NCBI GenBank assembly: GCA_024235915.1
Contig: JACKLO010000019.1
Location: 62,001 to 126,000 of the forward strand
Reading direction: 5' to 3'
DNA: 64,000 nt
Source: Burkholderiaceae bacterium
Lineage (GTDB): Bacteria > Pseudomonadota > Gammaproteobacteria > Burkholderiales > Burkholderiaceae_C
In this document: piece by piece, positions 39,172 through 47,560 of the stretch
Layout of the letters: every line of letters begins with the position of its first letter
Numbering within the stretch: position 1 is the first letter of the stretch
Translations under genes and position numbers: made by a program
The notes under the pieces: model-generated
The model's database searches: none
Seen by the model: only the letters and a program-made list of their open reading frames with translations
What the model was told of the DNA's origin: nothing

Positions 39172-39897
39172 ATGACGATGACCGCCGTGTTGTCCATCGA
39201 ACACGTCAGCCAGACCTTCGGCACTGGCGCCACAGCGGTGCAGGCGCTCAAGCCGACGAGCCTGGAAGTCCAGGCCGGCGAACTGGTGGCGCTGCTGGGC
39301 CCCAGCGGCTCGGGCAAGAGCACGCTGCTGCTGGCCATCAGCCTGATCACGCCGCCGACCACCGGCCGCATCGTCGTGCGCGACCGCGTGCTCTGGGACG
39401 ATGGCCCCACCGGCGTCGACGCGCGTGCCTTCCGCCGCGAGCACATCGGCTTCATCTTCCAGCAGCACAACCTGATCCCGTTCCTGACGGTGCAGGAAAA
39501 CGTGGCGCTGGTGATGCAGCTCAACGGTGTCGGCGCGCGCGAGGCCGGCCGTCGCGCGCGCGAACTGCTGGCCTATCTGGAGATCGACCACCGCGCGGAC
39601 ATGCTGCCGGCGCGCCTGTCCGGCGGCGAGCAGCAGCGCGTGGCCATCGGGCGCGCACTGGCCAACGAGCCACCGCTGATCCTGGCCGACGAGCCCACCG
39701 CCGCGCTGGACACCGACCGCGGCAACAAGGTCATGGCACTGCTGCGCCGCATCGCACGCGAGCGCGGCTCGGCCGTGATCACCGTCACCCACGACCACCG
39801 CATGATCGCCGGCTTCGACACCGTCTACCACCTGGAGGACGGCGTGCTGGTGGATGTGCAGCGCAACGCTTCGGCACAGCAGCCCGCGTCGGCCTGA
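39172..39897 (+). CDS. ABC transporter ATP-binding protein (MacB/LolD/DevA type)
   Basis: A 241-residue cytosolic ATPase. Walker A is LLGPSGSGKSTLL, the Q-loop is IGFIFQQHNLIPFLTVQENV, the signature is LSGGEQQRVAIGRALA, Walker B is LILADEPTAALD and the H-loop is TVTHDHRM. It clusters with lipoprotein/macrolide-type exporters. The start at 39172 (MTMTAV) follows 102 bp of repeat-containing spacer after the permease. A second in-frame Met two codons on is an alternative. It completes the adaptor-permease-ATPase exporter. Confidence 0.95.
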   Translation: MTMTAVLSIEHVSQTFGTGATAVQALKPTSLEVQAGELVALLGPSGSGKSTLLLAISLITPPTTGRIVVRDRVLWDDGPTGVDARAFRREHIGFIFQQHNLIPFLTVQENVALVMQLNGVGAREAGRRARELLAYLEIDHRADMLPARLSGGEQQRVAIGRALANEPPLILADEPTAALDTDRGNKVMALLRRIARERGSAVITVTHDHRMIAGFDTVYHLEDGVLVDVQRNASAQQPASA

Positions 39898-39930
39898 CCA
39901 CGGGCCAACTGCCGCGCGCGTCTGCTGCGT

Positions 39931-41691
39931 TCAGCCCCGCGGCAGGGTCAGTGTGAAGCGGGCCCCGGCGCCCACGCTGGACCGCACCGTCAGCGTGCCG
40001 CCCATCAGCTCGGCCAGCGCGCGCGACAGCGCCAGGCCCAGGCCGGTGCCGCCGTGCTGGTAGGACACGCTGGCATCACCCTGGCGGAAGTGCTCGAAGA
40101 TCAGTTCATGCTGGTACGGCGGGATGCCGGGGCCGGTGTCCACCACGTGCAGGCGCAGCTGGTGTGCATCGTGGTCGGCCTCGATGGCCACATGGCCGGC
40201 TTGCGTGAACTTGAAGGCATTGGACAGCAGGTTGTTCAGGATCTGCTTGAGGCGCAGTTCGTCGCCAGGCACCGTGGCCGGCAGGTCGCCTGGCAGGCGC
40301 AGCAGCAGTTGCAGGCCCTTGTCGGCCGCGGTGACACCGAAGAAGTCGGCCGCACCGTCGATCAGCGGGCGCAAGGCCACGTCGCCGCGGTCCACCTGCA
40401 TGGCGCCGGCCTCGACCTTGACGAGGTCCAGGATCTCGGTGAGCAGGCGGTTCAGGTACTCCGCCGCCTTGCGGATCAGGCCGGCCTGCTCACGCTGCCG
40501 CGGCTCCGGCAGGCGCTGTTCCATCAGTTCCGCAAAGCCGCGGATGCTGGTCAGCGGGGTGCGCAGCTCATGCGAGATGGCGGCCAGGAACTGCGTCTTG
40601 GCCTGGTTGGCGGCCTGCGCCTCGGCCTCGCTGGCACGCAGTGCGGCGTTGCTGGCTTCGAGCCGGCGCACGCCGACGGCAAACAGGCTGGCTGCACCGA
40701 CGACGGCGGCCGTCAGCAAGGCCGTCAGCGCCAGCGCCAGACCGCGCACGCTGCGCCAGGAGGCCAGGGCCTCGTCTTCGCCGCGCGCCACCACCACGTA
40801 CAGCGGGTAAGCGGCCACCTGCCGGTAGGCGTGGTGCCGCACGTTGCCGGTCTCCGGATCCAGGCTGTCGAATTCGCCGCCGTCAGCTTGGAACGGCGTG
40901 GGCCCGGCAGCGTCGAAACGCTGCCCCATGCCGTCGCTGCGGCCGCCGATCACGCGGGCGCGCAGCGTCAGGTCGCTGCCGACCAGCGACACGGCGCCAC
41001 CACTGCCCAGGGACACACCGCGGTAGGTGTCCTCGAAGTACAGCGGGTCGAGTGAGGCCACGACCACGCCCAGCGGGCGGCCGTCTGGGCTGTCGATGCG
41101 GCGCGAGAGCTGGATCGTCCACTTGCCCGACACCTTGCCCAGCACCGGCTTGCCGATGAACAGGCCGTTGGCGGCCACTGGCGGTGCGCCCTTGGCCAGG
41201 GCCGGGTTCAGATGCACGCGCACATGCTCACGTGTGGAGAGGTCGACGTGCCCGGAACGGCTGCCGTCAGGGTCGAGGTTGCTGCCCTGGAAGCGGCCGT
41301 CCGCGCCGACCAGTGACAGCTGGGTCAGGATCTTCGGCGCGAGGCCGGTCTCGTTGGCGAAGCGGCCGATGTCGGCCAGCGCCTGGCCGCCTTCGTTCAC
41401 CGCCTCGCTGAGCCGCAGGGTGGCCTGGTCGGTGGCGGCCAGCACGCGCACGGTCTGCTCCTGCAGCGCCCGCGCCAGATTCGCCCGGTGTTCACGATCG
41501 GCCTCGAGCGCGTCGTGGCGCATCGACAGCAGGGCCGCCGCCACCGCCGCCCAAGCCACGGCCACCGCGACGGCCGCGCCCACCACGACCCAGCGCGTCA
41601 GCGACGTCGGATGGCCCAGCGCCCGCCGCCAGGACGGCTGGCCCCCGAGGCGTGGCAGGGGTGTAGGGGCGGCGGTGTGGACGGCAGGCAT
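39931..41691 (-). CDS. Membrane sensor histidine kinase (Cache-like periplasmic domain)
   Basis: A 586-residue kinase. Helix 1 (about 34-56) and helix 2 (about 315-337) flank a periplasmic domain of about 260 residues with 'LSLVGADGRFQGSNLDP', 'STREHVRVHL' and 'GKWTIQLSRRIDSPDGRPLGVVVASLDP', a double-Cache-like pattern. The HisKA box is ISHELRTPLTSIRGFAEL. The ATPase domain shows the N-box NNLLSNAFKFTQ, the G1 box DTGPGIP and the G2 box GGTGLGLALSRAL. There is no receiver domain and no response regulator gene adjacent, so it is an orphan here. ATG 41691 is preferred to an in-frame ATG 35 codons upstream, which overlaps the TauD leader. Confidence 0.9.
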   Translation of the reverse strand: MPAVHTAAPTPLPRLGGQPSWRRALGHPTSLTRWVVVGAAVAVAVAWAAVAAALLSMRHDALEADREHRANLARALQEQTVRVLAATDQATLRLSEAVNEGGQALADIGRFANETGLAPKILTQLSLVGADGRFQGSNLDPDGSRSGHVDLSTREHVRVHLNPALAKGAPPVAANGLFIGKPVLGKVSGKWTIQLSRRIDSPDGRPLGVVVASLDPLYFEDTYRGVSLGSGGAVSLVGSDLTLRARVIGGRSDGMGQRFDAAGPTPFQADGGEFDSLDPETGNVRHHAYRQVAAYPLYVVVARGEDEALASWRSVRGLALALTALLTAAVVGAASLFAVGVRRLEASNAALRASEAEAQAANQAKTQFLAAISHELRTPLTSIRGFAELMEQRLPEPRQREQAGLIRKAAEYLNRLLTEILDLVKVEAGAMQVDRGDVALRPLIDGAADFFGVTAADKGLQLLLRLPGDLPATVPGDELRLKQILNNLLSNAFKFTQAGHVAIEADHDAHQLRLHVVDTGPGIPPYQHELIFEHFRQGDASVSYQHGGTGLGLALSRALAELMGGTLTVRSSVGAGARFTLTLPRG

Positions 41692-41778
41692 GGTGGGTCC
41701 GGGAAAGGGCGAAACTTGTCTCAACGGCGTTATCGGCCGCTGGCCTGCGCGCTTGAGCCCACCCGGCGCCTCAAGCGC

Positions 41779-41814
41779 CAGAATGGTGGCATGCACGGAC
41801 TACCCTCGACATGA
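41779..41814 (+). promoter_or_regulatory. Probable leaderless promoter and 7-codon leader ORF before the TauD-like gene
   Basis: CAGAAT (41779-41784) lies 6 nt before an ATG at 41791. That ATG opens a 7-codon frame (Met-His-Gly-Leu-Pro-Ser-Thr) whose TGA at 41812-41814 overlaps the TauD-like ATG at 41811. The same -10-to-ATG spacing is seen at five other genes in the window. Confidence 0.45.
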
Positions 41815-42797
41815 GCCTGATCGCCACCGACCCCCTCGCTGGCCCCGCAGTCTGGCAAGCGTCCGACTTCACCCATGACCAGCGCTGGGTGCACCACCTC
41901 GACGCGGACGAGATCGCCTTGTTCGACCGGGCGCTGGCGGCGCTTCAGGCGCGTGGCCTGCGCTTCCCGGACTTCGCGCGCGACGACTTCCCCCTCCATG
42001 CCATGGCCCCGCGCATCGCGCAATGGGCCGACGAACTGGAGAACGGGCGCGGCTTCTTGCTGCTGCGCGGCCTGCCGGTGGGCCGTTACGACGACGAGGC
42101 CACCCGCTGCCTGTACTACGGGCTGGGCCTGCACATGGGCACGCCGGTGCGGCAGAACCCGCGCGGCGACCTGCTCGGCGAAGTCATGGCCGTGGGCGAC
42201 GTCAACGACAAGCGCACGCGCGTCTACGAAACCAACCTCTACCTGCCCTACCACTCCGACCCGTCGGACGTCGTGGGCCTGCTGTGCCTGCGGCGCGCGC
42301 GCGAGGGCGGGCTCAGCAGCCTGGTCAGCGTGGCGGCGATCTACAACCGCATCCTGGCCGAGCACCGCCAGTACCTCGGCCTGTACTTCCGGCCGCTGTA
42401 CTTTGCCCACCTGTGCGAACCGCAACCCAGCCTGTCGCCGATCTTCAGCCTGCACCAGGGCAAGCTCAGCTGCCGCTACCTGCGGCAGTACATCGAGCTG
42501 GGACACGAGATCCTCGGCTGGCCGTTGTCGCGCGTGGAGGTCGAGGCGCTGGACCTGTTCGACCAGCTCATGCACGACCCCGCCATGCGGCTGGACATGA
42601 TGCTGGAGCCGGGTGACCTGCAGTTCGCCAACAACTACGCCGTGCTGCATTCGCGCACCGCCTTCGTCGATGCCGAGGAGCCGGCGCTGCGACGACGCAT
42701 GCTGCGGTTGTGGATCAAGATGCCCAATGCGCGCGCGCTGGCGCCGGAGTTCCCGGGCCGCAACGGCTTTCCGGCGCCGGAGGCGGCCCCGGCCTGA
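41811..42797 (+). CDS. TauD/TfdA-like Fe(II)/2-oxoglutarate dioxygenase
   Basis: A 328-residue cytosolic enzyme. The facial triad is visible: His-x-Asp in 'LPYHSDPSDVVGLLCL' and the distal His in 'NNYAVLHSRTAF', with the 2-oxoglutarate-binding Arg in 'RRRMLRLWIKM'. The N-terminal 'GRGFLLLRGLPV' block is typical of TauD-like gamma-butyrobetaine/taurine-type dioxygenases. The substrate is unknown. There is no Shine-Dalgarno; translation may depend on a 7-codon leader whose stop overlaps this start. The gene is divergent from the sensor kinase and convergent with a LuxR regulator. Confidence 0.9.
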   Translation: MSLIATDPLAGPAVWQASDFTHDQRWVHHLDADEIALFDRALAALQARGLRFPDFARDDFPLHAMAPRIAQWADELENGRGFLLLRGLPVGRYDDEATRCLYYGLGLHMGTPVRQNPRGDLLGEVMAVGDVNDKRTRVYETNLYLPYHSDPSDVVGLLCLRRAREGGLSSLVSVAAIYNRILAEHRQYLGLYFRPLYFAHLCEPQPSLSPIFSLHQGKLSCRYLRQYIELGHEILGWPLSRVEVEALDLFDQLMHDPAMRLDMMLEPGDLQFANNYAVLHSRTAFVDAEEPALRRRMLRLWIKMPNARALAPEFPGRNGFPAPEAAPA

Positions 42798-42824
42798 TGT
42801 GCGGCCGGGCCGCCGCGGCAGCGG

Positions 42825-43583
42825 TCAGGCCTGCGTGCCCTGGGCCAGCGCAAACAACTGGCTGCGCTGGTGGATGCCCAGGCGGTCGAAGGCGCGGTTG
42901 CGCAGTGTCTTCACGGTGGTCACCGACAGGCCCAGGTCGGCCGCCACGCCGTCGTGGCTCAGTCCGCGCAGCAGGCGTTCGCAGACGTCGAGTTCCCGAG
43001 CCGTCAATGCCGGCCAGCGCGCGGCCAGGCGGGCGCGTGGCGAAGGCGCTGGCGTGCGCAGCGCCAGCTGCTTGTCCACCAGCGCGACCACTGCCGTGGC
43101 CACTTCACCCAGGGACTGCAGGGCGGCATCGGCATAGGGCCGGCGCCCCTGATGGCGATAGAAGTTCAACGCCAGCAGGCTGCCATCGTGCTCCCGCCGC
43201 ACCACCGACACCCGCTCGGCCATGCCGTGCGCCTCGTACACCCGGGCGCGGTGCTCCGGCTGCATGTCCGACGCGACGGCGTGGCACAGCCGCAGCGCGG
43301 CATCGCCCGAGGCGGTTGGCGCGGCAAGGCTGCGGTCGTGCCGGTGCGGCCCGCTGAGGTAGGCCGACCAGCAGGCCCGTGTGCGGTCCTCGGCCTCGGT
43401 GCTCGCCGACATCAGCAGGGCCGGCTGGGCACCCAGGCGGTAGGCCGACCAGGAATCGGCCGGCACTTCAGCGCGCAGGCCGTCGAGCAGGCGGCGCGCG
43501 AAGTCCGGCGTGCCCAGCGCGCCCACCAGATCAGCCACCAGCCCCGGGCCCGGTGCGGGGGGTGCGGCATGCCATTGCCTCAT
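42825..43583 (-). CDS. LuxR-family transcriptional regulator
   Basis: A 252-residue regulator. The C-terminal helix-turn-helix is 'WPALTARELDVCERLLRGLSHDGVAADLGLSVTTVKTLRNRAFDRLGIHQRSQLFAL'. The N-terminal 180 residues look like an alpha/beta sensory domain (GAF-like), but without clear acyl-homoserine-lactone residues or a receiver Asp. ATG 43583 is chosen over a GTG four codons upstream because GGAGG sits 5 nt before it. It is divergent from the DUF3237-tannase genes, with an imperfect inverted repeat at 43598-43615 between them, so it probably regulates those genes (inference). Confidence 0.87.
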   Translation of the reverse strand: MRQWHAAPPAPGPGLVADLVGALGTPDFARRLLDGLRAEVPADSWSAYRLGAQPALLMSASTEAEDRTRACWSAYLSGPHRHDRSLAAPTASGDAALRLCHAVASDMQPEHRARVYEAHGMAERVSVVRREHDGSLLALNFYRHQGRRPYADAALQSLGEVATAVVALVDKQLALRTPAPSPRARLAARWPALTARELDVCERLLRGLSHDGVAADLGLSVTTVKTLRNRAFDRLGIHQRSQLFALAQGTQA

Positions 43584-43651
43584 TGGGTCCTCCACTTGTC
43601 ATCCTCGTGGAGGACAGCCGCCGCTTCAAGCCGGACTTACGCTAGCGGGCG

Positions 43652-44119
43652 ATGAACGCCCTGATTCCACCGCGCCTGGAACACTTCGCCGACGTGGCTG
43701 TCGAGGTGGCCGCACCCCTCGAAGTCGGCCAGGCCGCCGGCGCGCTGCGGCGGGTGATTCCCATCCTGGGCGGCTCGGCCACCGGCCACGGCTGGACGGC
43801 GCGCGTGGTGCCTGGCGGTGCCGACTACCAGCGCGTGGTCGGCGGCACGCGGGCGGAGCTGGAGGCGCACTACGTGCTCGAGACCGATGCCGGTGATCGC
43901 ATCTACGTGCACAACACCGCCATCCGCCACGCCACGCCGGAGGTCACCGCACGCCTGATGCGTGGCGAGCCGGTGGACCCGGCCGATGTCTATTTCCGCT
44001 GCTTGCCGCGGCTGGAGACCGGCTCCGCGGCCCTGGGCTGGATCAACGACCGGCTCTTCGTCGGTGGCGGGGTGCGCCGCCCCGCGGCCGTGGAACTGCA
44101 GTTCTTCCTGCTGGCCTGA
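43652..44119 (+). CDS. DUF3237 family protein
   Basis: A 155-residue cytosolic beta-barrel-type protein: 'LEHFADVAVEVAAPLEVGQAAGALRRVIPILGGSATGHGWTARVVPGGADYQRV' and 'DVYFRCLPRLETGSAALGWINDRLFVGGGVRRPAAVELQFFLL'. This matches DUF3237 at both ends of the domain. DUF3237 has no settled function; it is often found near aromatic-ester or dehydrogenase genes. It is the first gene of a rightward set with two tannase-family lipoproteins, 19 bp before the first of them. Confidence 0.87.
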   Translation: MNALIPPRLEHFADVAVEVAAPLEVGQAAGALRRVIPILGGSATGHGWTARVVPGGADYQRVVGGTRAELEAHYVLETDAGDRIYVHNTAIRHATPEVTARLMRGEPVDPADVYFRCLPRLETGSAALGWINDRLFVGGGVRRPAAVELQFFLLA

Positions 44120-44138
44120 ACGGCCGAAAGGTTTTCCG

Positions 44139-45797
44139 ATGGCACATCTCACGGCCCGCCTGGGCCTCTTGTCTGCGGCCGCCCTGCTGGCGGCCTGCGC
44201 CGCGCCCGGCACGACCGTGCCGTCATCGCCCGCCGCATCCGCATCAGCGGCCGAAGCCTGCGCCGCACTGGCACGGGCGGTGATGCCGGCGCCCACCGAG
44301 CTCAGCACACGCCATGTGGCGGCGGGCACCCGGCGCGCCGGCGACAAACCCACCGGCCAGCCGCTGGGCGGGCACTGCGTGGTCAAGGGCCGCATCGACC
44401 CGCGCATCGGCGTCGGCGGCCGGCCCTTTGCCACCGGCTTCGAGCTGAGCCTGCCGGACGACTGGAACGGCCGCCTGCTCTACCTGGGCGGCGGCGGCAA
44501 CGACGGCCGCGTGCGCGACACCACGCTGTCGTCGTCGATCTCCGGCGGCACGCCGTCGCCGCTGGCCCAGGGCTTTGCCGTCGTGTCCACCGACGCCGGG
44601 CACGATGGCGTGGACGGCAGCTTCGCACTCGACCCGCGGGCGCGTGTGGACCACGCCTTCGACGCCCATCACAAGACCGCACTCGCGGCGCGCGCCCTGG
44701 CGCAGGCGCGCTACGGCCGGCTGCCGCACCACAGCTACTTCTCAGGCTGCTCCGGCGGCGGGCGCCAGGGCATGATGTTCGCGCAGCGCTACCCTGAGCT
44801 GTTCGACGGCATCAACGCCGGTGCGCCGGCGATGCGCGTGTCCAGCGGCGCCACCGTGGCGGCGATGTGGAACACGCTGAAGTTCGAGGCCGCTGCGCCG
44901 CGTGACGCGGCCGGCGCGCCGATCCTGTCGCGCGCCTTCAGCGATGGTGACCTGAAGCTCGTGGCCGCGCGCATCAATGCCGCCTGCGACGCCGCCGATG
45001 GCCTGGCCGACGGCATGGTGCAGCACACCGCCGCCTGCCGCTTCGACCCGGCCGCGATGCAGTGCAGCGGCGAGAAGACCGACAACTGCTTGAGCGCGCC
45101 GCAGGTGCAGGCGCTCCAGGCCTTTGCCGGCGGCCCCACCGACAGCGCCGGCCGCGCGCTCTACGCTGGCCAGCCCTGGGACCCGGGCATCGCGGGCCCG
45201 GGCTGGCGCCAGTGGACGCTGGGCAAATCGGCCACCGCCAAGGCCGACGCGCGTTACGTCTTCCTGATGGTGGACGCGCTCAAGCACGAGTTCTTCACGC
45301 CGCCCGACCCCGGCTTCGACTACCGGCGCTTCGACTTCGACCGCGACCCGGCGCGCATGCAGTGGTTCTCTGCGCTGTACGACACTTACGAGGACACGCG
45401 GCTGACGGCCTTCAAGGCCCGCGGCGGGCGCTTGCTGTTCGTGCACGGCATGTCCGACCCCATCTTCAGCGCCACCGAGATGCTGGACTACTTCGGTGCG
45501 CTCGCGGCCCACCACGGCGGCCTGGACGCGGTGCAGGGCTTTGCGCGAACCTTCCTGGTGCCGGGCATGAACCATTGCAGCGGTGGCCCGGCCACCGACC
45601 AGTTCGACGCCATCCAGGCGATGGTGGACTGGGTGGAGACGGGCCAGGCGCCCGACCGCATCCTGGCCAAGGCGGCGCCCAACAATGCCTGGTTCCCGAA
45701 CCGTTCGCGCCCGCTGTGCCCGTTTCCGCGTTATGCGCGCTATGGTGGCCAGGGCCCGGTCGACGACGCGGCCAGTTTCCAGTGCGTGCTGCCCTGA
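44139..45797 (+). CDS. Tannase/feruloyl esterase-family lipoprotein (1)
   Basis: A 552-residue exported hydrolase. A lipobox (LLAACAAPG, Cys20) predicts lipid anchoring. The nucleophile is Ser205 in 'YFSGCSGGGRQGMMFAQRYPELFDG', directly preceded by Cys204. The catalytic Asp and His are in 'FVHGMSDPIFSA' and 'VPGMNHCSGGPATDQFD'. The Cys before Ser and the Cys after His form the conserved disulfide of tannase-family enzymes such as feruloyl esterase B and MHETase. A lid domain lies between. AAAGG precedes the ATG. The second family member follows after 16 bp. Likely substrates are plant-type aromatic esters; the exact one is unknown. Confidence 0.92.
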   Translation: MAHLTARLGLLSAAALLAACAAPGTTVPSSPAASASAAEACAALARAVMPAPTELSTRHVAAGTRRAGDKPTGQPLGGHCVVKGRIDPRIGVGGRPFATGFELSLPDDWNGRLLYLGGGGNDGRVRDTTLSSSISGGTPSPLAQGFAVVSTDAGHDGVDGSFALDPRARVDHAFDAHHKTALAARALAQARYGRLPHHSYFSGCSGGGRQGMMFAQRYPELFDGINAGAPAMRVSSGATVAAMWNTLKFEAAAPRDAAGAPILSRAFSDGDLKLVAARINAACDAADGLADGMVQHTAACRFDPAAMQCSGEKTDNCLSAPQVQALQAFAGGPTDSAGRALYAGQPWDPGIAGPGWRQWTLGKSATAKADARYVFLMVDALKHEFFTPPDPGFDYRRFDFDRDPARMQWFSALYDTYEDTRLTAFKARGGRLLFVHGMSDPIFSATEMLDYFGALAAHHGGLDAVQGFARTFLVPGMNHCSGGPATDQFDAIQAMVDWVETGQAPDRILAKAAPNNAWFPNRSRPLCPFPRYARYGGQGPVDDAASFQCVLP

Positions 45798-45813
45798 CCA
45801 CCCGGAGTTCAAC

Positions 45814-47478
45814 ATGACTGCTCGCTTCATCCTCGCCGCAGGCACGCTGGTGTCGGCCGGCCTCCTGGCCGGCTGCGCCAGCCCTGGCAGCGCCGATTCG
45901 ACGCCGTCGCGCGCCGCGGCGCGCCCTGGCGCCCTGCAGCACTGCGAGACGCTGACGGCGCAGTTCAGCCACCCGGGCACGCGGATCAGCGCAGCGGCGG
46001 TGCAGGCGGCCGGCCCGGTGGGCGACGTGCCGACGGGTGCGCACTGCCTGGTGCGCGGGGCCATGAACGAGCGCACCGGGGCGGGCGGCACCGCCTACGC
46101 CATCGGCTTCGAGATGCGGCTGCCGCAGGCCTGGAACGGCCGCTTCTGGTACCAGGCCAATGGCGGCATCGACGGCAGCGTGGTGCCGGCCGCGGGCGCG
46201 CTGGGCGGCGGCCCCGTCACGTCGGCGCTGGCGCAGGGGTTTGCCGTCATCAGCAGTGACGCCGGGCACGACAACAAGCTCACCCGCGGGCCCGGCTTCG
46301 GCCTCGACCCGCAGGCGCGGCTGGACTATGGCTACCAGGCCGTCGGCATGCTCACGCCGATGGCCAAGGCGCTGATCGCCGCCGCCTACGGCCGCGGGCC
46401 GGACACCTCGTACATCGGCGGCTGCTCCAACGGCGGCCGCCATGCACTGGTGGCGGCGGCGCGCTACGGCGATGCCTTCGACGGCGTGGTGGCGGGTGCG
46501 CCCGGCTATCGGCTGCCACTGGCCGCGGTGGCCAACATCTGGGGTGCGCAGCAGTACCAGCGCGTGGCCACGGATCCCAAGGACCTGGGCAGCGCCTTCA
46601 CGGCCGATGAGCGCCGTCTGGTGGCCGATGCCGTGCTGGCCCGCTGTGATGCGCTGGACGGGCTCGCCGACGGCATGGTGCAGGCCAGCGACGCCTGCGC
46701 CAAGGCCTTCGACCTCGCCCGCGATGTGCCCACCTGCAGCGGCGACCGTGACGGCCGCTGCCTGAGTGCCGCGCAGAAGCAGGCCATCGGTGGCATCTTC
46801 CGCGGCGCGACCACGCGAGACGGCCGTGCCTTCTACGCCGGGTTCCCGTTCGATGCCGGCATCACCACCAAGGACTTTGCGCAGTGGGAGTTCACCGCGC
46901 CGCTGCAGCGCGATTCCGGCGCGGTGGGCCAGATCTTCGGCACCCCGCCAAGGCAGCTGGCGGGTTTCGACGCCCGCGCCTTCGTGCTCGACGGCGACGT
47001 GGACGCCATGCTGGCCTCGGTACGGGCCACCGGCGGCGCGTTCACCGAGTCGGCCATGCAGTTCATGACGCCGCCCGACGACGCCCGACTGGCACAGCTG
47101 CGCCAGCGTGGCGGGCGCATCCTGGCGTATCACGGCGTCAGCGACGCGATTTTCTCGGTGGATGACACCGAAGCCTGGTGGCGCCGCGTGCAGCGCGCTG
47201 GCGGCGGGGCCGATGTGGCCCGCCTGTTCGAGGTGCCGGGCATGAACCACTGCCGTGGCGGCCCGGCCACCGACCAGTTCGACGCCGTCAGTGCCATCGT
47301 GCGCTGGGTGGAACACGGCGAGGCACCGGACCGGATCGTGGCCCGTGCACGGGCCGCCAACACCGACCTGCCGGCGAACTGGGCGCGTGACCGCAGCCGG
47401 CCGCTGTGCCCCTATCCGCAGGTGGCGCGCTACACCGGAGGCGACCCGGAGCGGGCCGAGAGCTTCCGCTGCCAGTGA
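45814..47478 (+). CDS. Tannase/feruloyl esterase-family lipoprotein (2)
   Basis: A 554-residue homologue of its upstream neighbour with the same architecture. The lipobox is SAGLLAGCASPG (Cys21). The nucleophile is Ser205 in 'SYIGGCSNGGRHALVAAARY', again preceded by Cys204, with the Asp in 'AYHGVSDAIFSVDD' and the His-Cys in 'VPGMNHCRGGPATDQFD'. The two proteins are clearly paralogous but have diverged in the lid region, so they probably split the substrate range. GGAG precedes the ATG. The gene is followed by a convergent DUF1615 gene. Confidence 0.92.
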   Translation: MTARFILAAGTLVSAGLLAGCASPGSADSTPSRAAARPGALQHCETLTAQFSHPGTRISAAAVQAAGPVGDVPTGAHCLVRGAMNERTGAGGTAYAIGFEMRLPQAWNGRFWYQANGGIDGSVVPAAGALGGGPVTSALAQGFAVISSDAGHDNKLTRGPGFGLDPQARLDYGYQAVGMLTPMAKALIAAAYGRGPDTSYIGGCSNGGRHALVAAARYGDAFDGVVAGAPGYRLPLAAVANIWGAQQYQRVATDPKDLGSAFTADERRLVADAVLARCDALDGLADGMVQASDACAKAFDLARDVPTCSGDRDGRCLSAAQKQAIGGIFRGATTRDGRAFYAGFPFDAGITTKDFAQWEFTAPLQRDSGAVGQIFGTPPRQLAGFDARAFVLDGDVDAMLASVRATGGAFTESAMQFMTPPDDARLAQLRQRGGRILAYHGVSDAIFSVDDTEAWWRRVQRAGGGADVARLFEVPGMNHCRGGPATDQFDAVSAIVRWVEHGEAPDRIVARARAANTDLPANWARDRSRPLCPYPQVARYTGGDPERAESFRCQ

Positions 47479-47560
47479 CCCACGCATCGGCCGTGGCGCC
47501 GCGGTTTCGAGCCGTGTGGGTTGCGGGCGCGGTGGGCGCCTGAAGGCGGCGGGTCGGCGT

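Noticed and set aside
43598..43615. Imperfect inverted repeat as a LuxR operator
   Set aside because: The pairing is mostly due to the ribosome binding site region of the LuxR gene and its complement. It is noted in the gene entry only.
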